Assembly (NCBI GenBank): GCA_044227095.1
Contig: JBGAFV010000001.1
Coordinates: 3,286,001-3,350,000 of the forward strand
Reading direction: 5' to 3'
DNA from: JACMLD01 sp044227095
GTDB lineage: Bacteria; Bacteroidota; Bacteroidia; Chitinophagales; Chitinophagaceae
DNA: 64,000 nt
Below, piece after piece: positions 7,932 through 16,057 of the stretch. Under the pieces are notes generated by a model. That model was not told where the DNA came from and did no database searches. It saw nothing but the letters and a program-made list of their open reading frames with translations. Both the position numbers and the translations under genes were made by a program. Position 1 is the stretch's first letter; every line of letters starts with the position of its first letter.

Positions 7932-9284
7932 ATGACATTATTAGTAATTAACTGGTCCGAAGTAGCAATAAAAGCAGGGCAATTTATTTTCTCCTTTTCT
8001 ATAATTGTTGTGTTGCATGAGCTGGGGCATTTTCTGCCAGCCAAATGGTTTGGTTGCCGCATTGAAAAATTCTATCTCTTCTTTAATCCCTGGTTTTCTT
8101 TAGTAAAAAAGAAAATAGGTGAAACAGAATGGGGCCTTGGCTGGATACCTTTTGGTGGTTATGTAAAGATATCGGGCATGATAGATGAAAGCATGGACAA
8201 GGAAGCCATGAAGTTGCCGCCAAAACCTTATGAATTCAGGAGCAAACCAGCATGGCAACGTTTGATTATAATGGTAGGTGGTGTAATTGTAAACCTTGTG
8301 CTTGGTTTTTTTATTTATGCAATGATGCTATGGCATTGGGGCGATGAATATGTGCCCACTAATAAACTGAAGTATGGTATTGCAGCAGATTCTCTCGGCC
8401 GTTCTATTGGTTTAAAAAATGGCGACCAGGTTTTATCTGTTGATGGAAAATACATTGAAAAATTCAGGGCTATTCCACTTAATATTATTTTAAAACATGC
8501 AAAAACCATTGAAGTAAGCAGGAATGGCGAAACAAAAACGATTGAAGTGCCTGATGATTTCGCTGGTAAACTGATCCGTTTTAAGGATCTTAGTTTTATT
8601 AGTTTTCGTTTTCCGTTTGAGGGAATAGATTCTTTGGTGCCAACTGGCCCGGCGGCTACTGCAGGTCTCAAAAAAAATGATAAGATCATTTCTTACGATA
8701 GTATCGATACTGTTTTTGATGGCGACTTTAAAGCTTACGTAAAAGAACATCCTGGAAAACAGATTAACATCAAAGTATTGCGTGGCAAAGACACTGTATC
8801 GGTTTCTCCCGTTATATCTAAAGAAGGTATACTTGGTTTGTGGACGAAAGCACCCGTTGTAAAACCATTTGAAGAAAAGAAAATAGATTATTCTTTTGCT
8901 GCTTCATTTCCTGCAGGGCTTAAAAAAAGTAAAGAAACACTGGAGAATTATTGGCTACAGTTAAAACTTATTTTTTCCGGTAAAGTAAAAGCATCAGAAT
9001 CTGTAGGCAGTGTTTTCAGTATTGCAAATATGTATTCTTCTACCTGGGATTGGGAAGGCCTTTGGGGAATGACTGCATTTTTCTCACTGGTACTCGCATT
9101 AATGAATATTCTACCAATACCAGCTTTGGATGGCGGACATGCATTGTTTACACTGATTGAAATGATAACCGGCCGCAAACCCAGCGATAAATTTATTGAA
9201 TACGCACAAACAGCCGGTATGATTTTGCTAATGGGCGTAATGGCATATGCCTTAGGGCTGGATATATTCAGGATGTTTAAGTAG
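7932..9284 (+). CDS. rseP: RIP zinc metalloprotease (site-2 protease)
   Basis: Intramembrane metalloprotease of 450 residues. HELGH with zinc ligands is at about 29-33 in the first transmembrane helix; the second metal site MNILPIPALDGGH lies near the C-terminus, followed by a final membrane helix. Between them are PDZ-type domains (SLGRSIGLKNGDQVLSVDG and GPAATAGLKKNDKIISYDS). The family cleaves transmembrane anti-sigma factors or signal peptides. The frame is open to TTG 7872, but the ATG at 7932 is preferred because it leaves about 20 residues before the first helix. A terminator follows at 9312-9345. Confidence 0.92.
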   Translation: MTLLVINWSEVAIKAGQFIFSFSIIVVLHELGHFLPAKWFGCRIEKFYLFFNPWFSLVKKKIGETEWGLGWIPFGGYVKISGMIDESMDKEAMKLPPKPYEFRSKPAWQRLIIMVGGVIVNLVLGFFIYAMMLWHWGDEYVPTNKLKYGIAADSLGRSIGLKNGDQVLSVDGKYIEKFRAIPLNIILKHAKTIEVSRNGETKTIEVPDDFAGKLIRFKDLSFISFRFPFEGIDSLVPTGPAATAGLKKNDKIISYDSIDTVFDGDFKAYVKEHPGKQINIKVLRGKDTVSVSPVISKEGILGLWTKAPVVKPFEEKKIDYSFAASFPAGLKKSKETLENYWLQLKLIFSGKVKASESVGSVFSIANMYSSTWDWEGLWGMTAFFSLVLALMNILPIPALDGGHALFTLIEMITGRKPSDKFIEYAQTAGMILLMGVMAYALGLDIFRMFK

Positions 9285-9311
9285 TTAGCTGAAAAGCAAC
9301 AAATGAGATTC

Positions 9312-9345
9312 AATGCTCAGTGAAAATATTCATTGAGCATTTTTT
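9312..9345 (+). terminator. rho-independent terminator of rseP
   Basis: AATGCTCAGTGAA pairs with TTCATTGAGCATT across an AATA loop (one G-T wobble) and is followed by TTTTTT. It starts 28 bp after the rseP stop. Confidence 0.85.
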
Positions 9346-9346
9346 G

Positions 9347-9395
9347 CATCAGCATTGGGAATTCTATTAAACATCGTTGTGTCACTCACTTATAC
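9347..9395 (-). repeat. 50-bp dispersed box element, copy b
   Basis: On the minus strand, GTATAAGTGAGTGACACAAC is followed by GATGTTTAATAGAAT and a degenerate CAATGCTGAT end. The 20-bp box occupies 9372-9391. It lies between the convergent genes rseP and the MutS-related gene. Its closest relative in the window is the copy at 59883-59933. Confidence 0.75.
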
Positions 9396-9501
9396 AGAAA
9401 ATTTTCATTGAACACTTTAACTTAGGGCATGGATTAAAGAATTCTTCCAGTGAATTAAAAACTTCATAAAGCATCATATTCCAACCTGGCGGAAAGAAAT
9501 C

Positions 9502-9545
9502 CCGAAGGGGTGACACCAGATTTAATGTCACCCCTTCGGGGTTTT
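9502..9545. repeat. long inverted repeat between convergent genes
   Basis: CCCGAAGGGGTGAC pairs perfectly with GTCACCCCTTCGGG across a 12-13 nt loop and is followed by GTTTT. It could terminate the minus-strand MutS-related gene or the plus-strand transcript. The arms contain CCCGAAGGG, a GAA-triloop hairpin like those in the paired-hairpin repeats, so it may have grown from such an element. The rest of 9285-9651 holds the rseP terminator, box copy b, another CCCTTCGGG hairpin near 9587 and TGATCAA words at 9620-9650. Confidence 0.7.
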
Positions 9546-9651
9546 AGAAAATGTAAACGTTTCTTTTTTTCTATATTAATGCCATCCCTTCGGGAATGCG
9601 GGTAAAAAAAATTAATCTGCCAGATGATCAATCAATTAACTGATCAACAAA

Positions 9652-11457
9652 TCACAATTCAATCCCAATCTTCTTCATGAGAATTGATGCATTTAAACTC
9701 TGGCAAATGCCTGGCTTTAATTTATAATCAAAATACAATTCTTCATTAGCTATTTGCGCATCAAAATGATAGTTATGGATGTTGGAAGGATAAGCAGTTT
9801 GCAATTGCGCCAGTTCCACATCATGCGTAGCCAGCATAGCAACTGCACTTTTACTAATTAGTTGTTTCATCAATGCTTTGGAACCGGTATGCCTGTCAAG
9901 AGAATTGGTGCCGCGTAAAATTTCGTCCAGCAACACAAAAACCTTTTCGTGGTTGTTTACATCTGTTATAATAGACTGCAGTTTTTTTAGCTCAGCATAA
10001 AAAGTAGAAGTGCTTTCCGCCAGGTTGTCTGCTACACGCATACTGCTGATAATGCGCATAACAGATACGGTCATTTGTTTTGCATACACAACACTGCCTG
10101 CCATTGCCAGTACTGTATTTACGCCAATGCTTCTTAAGAAAGTGCTTTTGCCAGCCATATTAGAACCGGTAATTAAAGCAACCTGGGCCGTACCTTTTGT
10201 TGAGAAATTATTTTCCACGCATTTGTCTTCTGCAATAAGCGGGTGCCCCAGACCGGTAGTTTCAAGTGTGCCATGTTGTATTGTATCAATAGCCGGAAAA
10301 GCCCAGTGAGGATGATTGAAATGAATAGCAGAAAGCGAAGCAATCGCTTCCATTTCTCCAAGTGCTGCAAACCATTGTGCTGTTTTTGATTTGTTGTTTG
10401 TCCGCCATTTTTCAAGCGCAAATATGGCTTGCAGGTTCCATAATACAAATGGGTTTACAAAAATCATAAAAAGCATGTTCAGGTTCATATCAAACTGATC
10501 CAGTATGCTTTTAAGTTTTTTTATAGCAGCAGAAGAAGCGGTGTTGCCTGTTTTAAAATGTGATTGTACTTGCCGGAGATAACCAGATTGAAAAGAAATG
10601 TTTTCTATCCATGCGGCGCTCTTGCTTAATATGTCAACTTCTTCAACTACTTTATTGAGCCTTATATATTGCGATGCAATTTGTTTGGTAACATATCCTG
10701 AAACAATCAAAAAGAATAAATAAACACCTGTAAAAAATTGGCCGGTAATTGTATCACTTATAAATAACAACAGCGTAGTAATTGTAATAACAGGATATAT
10801 CCATCTCAGGAATTTCCAAAAAAGGTTGTTGCTGAAGCTATCTGGCTCAGCAACCCAGGTGTTGATCTTTCTTTCTGTATCAGTAGTGATTGTTTGTTCC
10901 ATACCATGTGCAGCAAGCTGATGTCGCCATTGGTATTGAGTTGCCAGCTCTTTTACAGCTTCTTGTCTTTGTACTATAATTGGTGCTTCAGCAGGAGAAA
11001 GCAGCCAATGTGCGTATTGATGGTTGCCCTGCTGAGACGTGCTGCGGTTGGTATATTGATACAATGATGCTTTGCCAAAAATATCCAAATCATTTGCATA
11101 AGGGTGTAAGGGTGTTAGAAATGCTGCGCCATCTGGCTGTTCTAAATAATTACCTGCTGCAATTTGTATTTCGTTTTGATTTATACTGATAAGCCTTTTG
11201 CAGTTTTCTATTGCTATGTTGTTATTAACAGCCAGGATTACAAGTCGTATAAAAATGGCTATAAGAATTGTAGCAGCAATTGAAGTATATAAAAAGCTGG
11301 TAGGGTAGAGGTAATAAACTGTAACTGATAAGAGGAGGATAACTGCAAACCTAATCCACGCAATTGAATTTTTTCTTTTCTTAAGAATAGCAAAGCTGCT
11401 GTTCAGTTTTTCTATTTCAGCTGTATAAACTTCCTGCGGAAAACTTTTGTGGTTCAT
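9652..11457 (-). CDS. MutS-related ATPase with membrane segments
   Basis: 601-residue protein with the MutS C-terminal ATPase: Walker A TGSNMAGKST near 429-437, Walker B VLLDEILRGTNSLDRH near 508-523, and LATHDVELAQL near the end. The N-terminal half lacks the mismatch-recognition domain (no FxE motif) and instead has hydrophobic segments at about 35-75 and 215-255. Bacteroidota genomes carry such short MutS-like proteins annotated 'DNA mismatch repair protein MutS'; a role in canonical repair is doubtful. It is transcribed toward rseP, with tmRNA behind it. Confidence 0.82.
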   Translation of the reverse strand: MNHKSFPQEVYTAEIEKLNSSFAILKKRKNSIAWIRFAVILLLSVTVYYLYPTSFLYTSIAATILIAIFIRLVILAVNNNIAIENCKRLISINQNEIQIAAGNYLEQPDGAAFLTPLHPYANDLDIFGKASLYQYTNRSTSQQGNHQYAHWLLSPAEAPIIVQRQEAVKELATQYQWRHQLAAHGMEQTITTDTERKINTWVAEPDSFSNNLFWKFLRWIYPVITITTLLLFISDTITGQFFTGVYLFFLIVSGYVTKQIASQYIRLNKVVEEVDILSKSAAWIENISFQSGYLRQVQSHFKTGNTASSAAIKKLKSILDQFDMNLNMLFMIFVNPFVLWNLQAIFALEKWRTNNKSKTAQWFAALGEMEAIASLSAIHFNHPHWAFPAIDTIQHGTLETTGLGHPLIAEDKCVENNFSTKGTAQVALITGSNMAGKSTFLRSIGVNTVLAMAGSVVYAKQMTVSVMRIISSMRVADNLAESTSTFYAELKKLQSIITDVNNHEKVFVLLDEILRGTNSLDRHTGSKALMKQLISKSAVAMLATHDVELAQLQTAYPSNIHNYHFDAQIANEELYFDYKLKPGICQSLNASILMKKIGIEL

Positions 11458-11475
11458 AGGGCTAAACTACGGAAT

Positions 11476-11582
11476 AATGAATGTGGTAAATGAGAAAATG
11501 TGATAAATGTGAAGTTATGTCTGATGGAGGATGTGACGATGTCTGATGTGGAAAGTGTGATAAATGTGAATAATGTGGAAAT
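11476..11582. repeat. quasi-repeat island upstream of the MutS-related gene
   Basis: Words GTGATAAATGTGAA (11500 and again near 11558) and GATGTCTGATG / GATGTGACGATGTCTGATGTG alternate here. The second vocabulary is shared with 3820-3858. A degenerate inverted version (CATCAGGCATCATCGCATCAG) lies at 11896-11916. Confidence 0.75.
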
Positions 11583-11652
11583 TTTCCAACAAGAATAAAG
11601 TACCTGTAATGTATAAATCAGACCTGATGTTGCAGTGTTTGGTTTTGTTTTA

Positions 11653-11845
11653 AAAGCCTGAAAGGCTTTACTAATAATAGCCGGTGGTGCAATCACCGGC
11701 TGCTGCACAAAGCATCAACCAACCCTGAAGGGGTTGAATTATTATATGCTAAATGTTTAATCAACCCCTTTAGGGTTGTAATAAATTTTATTATTCAAAC
11801 CACGGATTTTATCCGAGACTGGTGTTTATTAAGCCTTTCAGGCTT
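11653..11845. repeat. paired-hairpin element, copy 2, with inverted partner
   Basis: Plus orientation: A at 11653-11669 (AAAGCCT-GAA-AGGCTTT), linker ACTAATAATAG, B at 11681-11699 (CCGGTGGT-GCA-ATCACCGG), third hairpin at 11720-11736 (CAACCCT-GAA-GGGGTTG). Then, read on minus: AAGCCT-GAA-AGGCTT (11831-11845), a partly paired B-like sequence near 11801-11817 and CAACCCT-AAA-GGGGTTG (11762-11778). The two sets form a large inverted arrangement. The remainder of 11458-12080 holds quasi-repeats, a promoter-like site and box copy c, and no gene. Confidence 0.82.
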
Positions 11846-11948
11846 GCACTTATTTTGAAAGCCATGTTTATTTATTTGCGATTTGCCTTAAAACACATCA
11901 GGCATCATCGCATCAGAAATCAACCATTATAGATTGCGGCTTTTTTCT

Positions 11949-11956
11949 TAAATTTG
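11949..11956 (+). promoter_or_regulatory. possible -7 promoter element upstream of tmRNA
   Basis: TAAATTTG matches the Bacteroidota -7 consensus TAnnTTTG. No TTTG/TTG sits at the expected -33 spacing (a TTG at 11934 is too near), and the tmRNA 5' end is about 125 nt downstream, so a processed leader would be required. Weak call. Confidence 0.3.
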
Positions 11957-12000
11957 CAGGCTGTTGTATTAAAAGCCAGAAACTGAATAGCGATATAAAA

Positions 12001-12050
12001 GTACAAGTGAGTGACACAACGATGTTGAGGAACGCATAAATGTTCGCTTC
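12001..12050 (+). repeat. 50-bp dispersed box element, copy c
   Basis: GTACAAGTGAGTGACACAAC followed by GATGTTGAGG; the 20-bp box is at 12005-12024. The 3' half is more diverged than in other copies. It lies about 55 bp upstream of the tmRNA 5' end. Confidence 0.7.
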
Positions 12051-12080
12051 ATAATTGTTGTAAACATTGTACTAAACAAC

Positions 12081-12453
12081 GGGGCCGTATTGGTTTTGAC
12101 AGCATAGATCTTTGAGAGTGTAAGCATGCAGTGCATTGTGTGATCAGCACTTTAATCTTGAACGCACAAACTTCAAATGGCAATACTCAGTATGCCATGG
12201 CTGCCTAATCAGTGATTAAGTAGTCATTAGGGCCGCCCGGGCAGGTTAGCCTGTTACCCGCCCCGCCGCCGACTAAAAACAAATACAGGACGCTGCTGCC
12301 AAAGGCTGTGATGGCAGCTTAAGACTATTCAGCTAAGTTTTGTATTGGTTTGTTCTTTTCCTGTACAAAGCCGACAAGTAATAAGGAAATAAGCATGTAG
12401 AAAGCTTTCGGCGAATATGTTTGGACGGGAGTTCGACCCTCCCCGGCTCCACA
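12081..12453 (+). ncRNA. ssrA: transfer-messenger RNA (tmRNA)
   Basis: The 5' end GGGGCCG (12081-12087) pairs with CGGCTCC (12444-12450) to form the acceptor stem, and GACGGGAGTTCGACCCTCCC near the 3' end is the T arm. The tag frame starts at GCA 12164 and encodes AQTSNGNTQYAMAA before the TAA at 12206-12208; the YAMAA end matches the protease-recognition end of Bacteroidota tags. The resume codon is my choice and could be one codon earlier. The genomic 3' end is ACA after the acceptor stem, so a full CCA is not encoded and must be added after transcription. tmRNA with SmpB frees stalled ribosomes and tags the unfinished protein for proteolysis. Confidence 0.95.
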
Positions 12454-12456
12454 AGT

Positions 12457-12503
12457 AAAAAGTCATTAAGGATTGTTGTTACAATTTTTAATGACTTTTT
12501 TTA
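12457..12503 (+). terminator. tmRNA terminator
   Basis: AAAAAGTCATTAA (12457-12469) pairs with TTAATGACTTTTT (12488-12500), followed by TT. It is symmetrical enough to serve also the minus-strand gene ending at 12526. Confidence 0.88.
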
Positions 12504-12525
12504 TTTGCGTTGTTGTATATAATGT

Positions 12526-13278
12526 TTAATTGCCTACGCCCATTGGATTGTTTTGTGGTTTCTTGTGCAGGAATTGTTTAAACCTTAAACGGATAATGTG
12601 ATCGCTGGATTCAAAATCATGATCCAGTTCATTGCGTGAACGCTGCAGCATGAACATTACTTCAAAACGCATGGAGTAATTAAGCTTATAACCAAGTCCA
12701 AAACGTGTCCTGAAACGATTGGCAAAACGTTCTTGTACATCGTTTGCGCCAAACAAAGCTTCTGCATCTGCAACACCATACCACACTTTATCTGCATTTA
12801 ATGAAGATTTATTAAAAGGATAAACAAGTTCTGCTCTTACCCTCGGCCTGAAAACAGTTTCCCAGTCTTTTGTATCCAGGTTTTGTACATTTCGTTGCTC
12901 AAACCTTAATAATAAAGCAGTACGCAAGCGCTTCTCTGGTGTAAAACGCAAGCGTGTGCCTAACACAGGCCTTAGTTCAACAGTATTGTAAGATTCTGTT
13001 TGATGCGTATAGGACACAATGCCTGCTACCATTACATCAACATATGGATTGATTGAATATTCAAGTGTGGCAGCATAATCAAAAGCATGCCAGCGGGGTG
13101 TGTTTAATAATGTACTATAGGAAAAAGCATGTTCTACATTAAATGCTTTGCCAAAAGGCATGTTGAGCATGTACTCACTCCAAATTTGCTGGTTGATGCT
13201 TTGTCCAAAAGAAAACATGAAAGAGCAAATAAAGCAACCTGTAAAGCAAATTTGTTTTAGGCGTTTTGGTTTAAGCAA
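12526..13278 (-). CDS. DUF2490 family outer-membrane protein
   Basis: 250-residue predicted exported protein. The N-terminus LKPKRLKQICFTGCFICSFMFSFGQ is a signal peptide, and the mature part alternates in beta-strand fashion (EHAFSYSTLLNTPRWHAFDYAATLEYSINPY), ending with IIRLRFKQFL, typical of DUF2490 beta-barrel-like proteins. The start is a TTG at 13278; an upstream in-frame stop occurs within a few codons and no ATG lies before the signal peptide core. Function is unknown. It follows the sulfatase gene but is separated from it by a strong terminator. Confidence 0.78.
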   Translation of the reverse strand: MLKPKRLKQICFTGCFICSFMFSFGQSINQQIWSEYMLNMPFGKAFNVEHAFSYSTLLNTPRWHAFDYAATLEYSINPYVDVMVAGIVSYTHQTESYNTVELRPVLGTRLRFTPEKRLRTALLLRFEQRNVQNLDTKDWETVFRPRVRAELVYPFNKSSLNADKVWYGVADAEALFGANDVQERFANRFRTRFGLGYKLNYSMRFEVMFMLQRSRNELDHDFESSDHIIRLRFKQFLHKKPQNNPMGVGN

Positions 13279-13357
13279 GAAGTACTTAATTTATTGAAGC
13301 AACAAATTAAAGAAATATTTTTTCGATTAATGGCTGCTTTGACAAAAGTTTTCAAAA

Positions 13358-13397
13358 AAAAATTCCGGTTCGTATGTTTCAACGAACCGGAATTTTT
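13358..13397 (-). terminator. terminator of the 821-residue sulfatase
   Basis: AAAAATTCCGGTTCGT pairs with ACGAACCGGAATTTTT (16 bp, 8-nt loop), giving a T-run on either strand. It lies 33 bp beyond the sulfatase stop on the minus strand. Confidence 0.88.
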
Positions 13398-13429
13398 ATA
13401 AGGATGGGGTAGTAAAATTATAACTGTGC

Positions 13430-15895
13430 TTATTCTTTAGAAGCAGCAATAGCAGATTCAGCTTCTTTTTCTTTGTCTGTTTTTGCTACAGCTTTGGAAG
13501 GAAAAACTTCAATTACAATTTGTTCAATCTTGCCATTGAATTTATTGGTATGACCAATTTTGTAATTCTTACTTACATTGGTTGCTTCATCTATACCAAC
13601 GTCTGCACCTTCATCGAGGCTAAACATGTTGGAATTGGTTTTTTCTATTCTTCCTTTGCCAGCTTCTGCGCCATCAATTAAGAATGTGCCGTTACCACCT
13701 TTACCGAGGCCACCACCATCGTAATCAAATTTAAATACAATGGTGTGTTTGCCTGGTGTAAGTGCTTTTGTTGCTTTTACATCATATTCGGCAAGGCCCA
13801 CCCAGTTGTAGGTAAACATTGGAACACCATTTACAACATAAAGAGCGTAGCCTCCAAATTTTCCACCCATAGCTACCAATACACCATTTGCTTTTGCGCC
13901 AACAACTACATCTGCAGTAAAAGAGCTACTGGTATTTTTTATATTGATGAATGCATTTTCCTGCAAACCGCCCATGCCTTCATACAATGTAAATTTGGTT
14001 CTGCCGCCCATTGCATCTGGTCTGCCTGCCTGTGCAGGATCCAGCCTTTCTATACTTCTGTCATCCAGTGGAAATACATGGTATTTGATGGCTTCTTTTG
14101 CAAAAAGTTCTTTTAGTTCTTTTAATTTTTCAGGATTAGCAGCAGCTACATCTGTGCTCATGCTAAAGTCTTCATTAACGTTATACAGTTGCCATACATC
14201 ATCTTTTATTGAACCTTTTGGTTTTACTTCCCATGGGGCTTTGTGTACTGTACGTGCCATCCAACCTTCATGATAAATACCCCTGTTGGCTATAATTTCA
14301 AAGTATTGTGTAAGGTGATTTTCAGGAGCGTTGCCATCTGTAAAACTAGGAACCATAGTTACGCCTTGTATTGGTTCTTGTTTTACACCATTTACCATTG
14401 TAGGTTCAGGTACATGGCACAAATCCAAAATAGTAGGGGCGATGTCTATTACGTGATGGAACTGGCTGCGAATTTTGCCTTTGTCTTTAATCAGTTTTGG
14501 ATATTCAATGATGATTCCATTGCGTGTTCCGCCAAAATCACCGGCAACTTGTTTTGTCCATGTAAATGGCGTGTTGCCTGCTACTGCCCAACCTGCTGCA
14601 AAATGTCCGTAAGATTCACGACCGCCAAATTTCGGCATTTGCTTAGCCAGGTCATCAATTGTTTCTGGTATAGCATTAAAGTATGTGTTCTCATTCATTA
14701 AGCCATTTGCTGTTCCTTCTGCACTTGCACCGTTGTCTCCAAGAATATAAATGAAAACAGTGTTATCTGTTTCGCCTATAGATTCAATATAATCGTGTAA
14801 ACGTGCAATCTGATCGTCTGTATGTTCAGCAAAACCAGCATACACTTCCATCTGGCGTGCGTATACTTTTTTCTCAGTAGGTGTTAATTTATCCCAATCT
14901 TTTATAAAAGAATCTTTAGGAGCAAGTTTTGTTCCTTTTGGAACGATGCCCATTTCAATTTGTTTGGCCAATGTTTTTTGACGTAAAACATCCCAGCCTT
15001 CATCAAACTGGCCTTTGTATTTATCAACATAACTTGCTGGTGGCTGGTGTGGCGCATGACAAGCACCTGGTGCAAAATACATGTAGAATGGCTTATCTGG
15101 CGTCATTGATTGTTGCGCTTTCATCCACTCAATAGCATGGTTTGTCATATCTACAGTAAAGTGATAATTAGGATCCTCAACATTTACTTCAGCACGGCTT
15201 GTGCCATCCCAAACGCCAGGATAGAACTGGTTTGTTTCTCCACCCATAAAGCCATAAAATTTTTCAAAACCCTGACCTGTTGGCCAGTTTTCAAAAGAAC
15301 CTGATGGATGTATTTGCCAGGCTGGTGTTTCATGATTTTTACCAAACTGTGCCGTATTAAAACCATTCAGTTTTAAAATCATTGCTGTTTGTGCAATGCT
15401 TGCAGGGCGAACGCCGGTATTGCCTGGGAATGCAGTAGCAACTTCGGTAATGCCCGCCATATTATTGCTATGGTGGTTACGGCCGGTAAGTAATGCAGTA
15501 CGTGTAGGCGAACAAAGTGCAGTTGTGTGGAAGCGATTATAACGCAAACCATTAGCCGCTAATTTCTCTGCAAATGGCATGTGTATGGGGCCGCCAAAAG
15601 CGCTGCTCATGCCAAAGCCGAAGTCATCAACTAAAACCAAAATTACGTTAGGGGCACCTTTTGGCGCTTTTACTTCCCACGGCGCAGGTGGTTTTGCATC
15701 ACGGGCATCTTCCTGTGTATAAGGTGGAATTTCCGGGGGTGTCATAGGCAGAACGGTTCTGTTGAAACCATCTGCGGATGCTGTGGTACCTGTATCAGTT
15801 GCGGTGGTGGTTGCAGTTGTTGCCTGGTTTTGGTTTCCACAGGAAGCAAACACTACTGCAAAACCAATTATAAGCAATACTTTAATTTTGTTCAT
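13430..15895 (-). CDS. lipoprotein arylsulfatase, large
   Basis: 821-residue sulfatase of the alkaline phosphatase superfamily. A lipobox FASC at Cys19 indicates export and lipidation. The metal-binding motif VLVDDFGFG is at 87-95 and the signature LCSPTRTALLTGRNHH has the formylglycine Cys at 128 with Arg132. After about residue 600 a C-terminal beta-rich region (GAKANGVLVAMGGKFGGYALYVV) is added, as in Pseudomonas-type arylsulfatases. It hydrolyses sulfate esters; the natural substrate cannot be read from sequence. A second sulfatase lies just upstream (16058) in the same direction. No formylglycine-generating enzyme or anSME is in the window. Confidence 0.9.
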   Translation of the reverse strand: MNKIKVLLIIGFAVVFASCGNQNQATTATTTATDTGTTASADGFNRTVLPMTPPEIPPYTQEDARDAKPPAPWEVKAPKGAPNVILVLVDDFGFGMSSAFGGPIHMPFAEKLAANGLRYNRFHTTALCSPTRTALLTGRNHHSNNMAGITEVATAFPGNTGVRPASIAQTAMILKLNGFNTAQFGKNHETPAWQIHPSGSFENWPTGQGFEKFYGFMGGETNQFYPGVWDGTSRAEVNVEDPNYHFTVDMTNHAIEWMKAQQSMTPDKPFYMYFAPGACHAPHQPPASYVDKYKGQFDEGWDVLRQKTLAKQIEMGIVPKGTKLAPKDSFIKDWDKLTPTEKKVYARQMEVYAGFAEHTDDQIARLHDYIESIGETDNTVFIYILGDNGASAEGTANGLMNENTYFNAIPETIDDLAKQMPKFGGRESYGHFAAGWAVAGNTPFTWTKQVAGDFGGTRNGIIIEYPKLIKDKGKIRSQFHHVIDIAPTILDLCHVPEPTMVNGVKQEPIQGVTMVPSFTDGNAPENHLTQYFEIIANRGIYHEGWMARTVHKAPWEVKPKGSIKDDVWQLYNVNEDFSMSTDVAAANPEKLKELKELFAKEAIKYHVFPLDDRSIERLDPAQAGRPDAMGGRTKFTLYEGMGGLQENAFINIKNTSSSFTADVVVGAKANGVLVAMGGKFGGYALYVVNGVPMFTYNWVGLAEYDVKATKALTPGKHTIVFKFDYDGGGLGKGGNGTFLIDGAEAGKGRIEKTNSNMFSLDEGADVGIDEATNVSKNYKIGHTNKFNGKIEQIVIEVFPSKAVAKTDKEKEAESAIAASKE

Positions 15896-16057
15896 AAAGC
15901 TGATTTTGATTGTTGGTTTATAAGTAAAAATTAAAGTTATCAGGGCTGGGATTGGTTGTTTCTGCGGGTACTGAAATAATTGTTCCGATCCGTTTTTTCA
16001 ACAAGCCGGAATAATTATTTTAAACAACGAATAACATATTCATTATTTGTAAAAACC

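Noticed and set aside
12081..12453. tRNA gene near the T-arm-like sequence at 12426-12443
   Set aside because: The T arm belongs to the tmRNA, whose acceptor stem pairs with 12081-12087; no anticodon arm is present.
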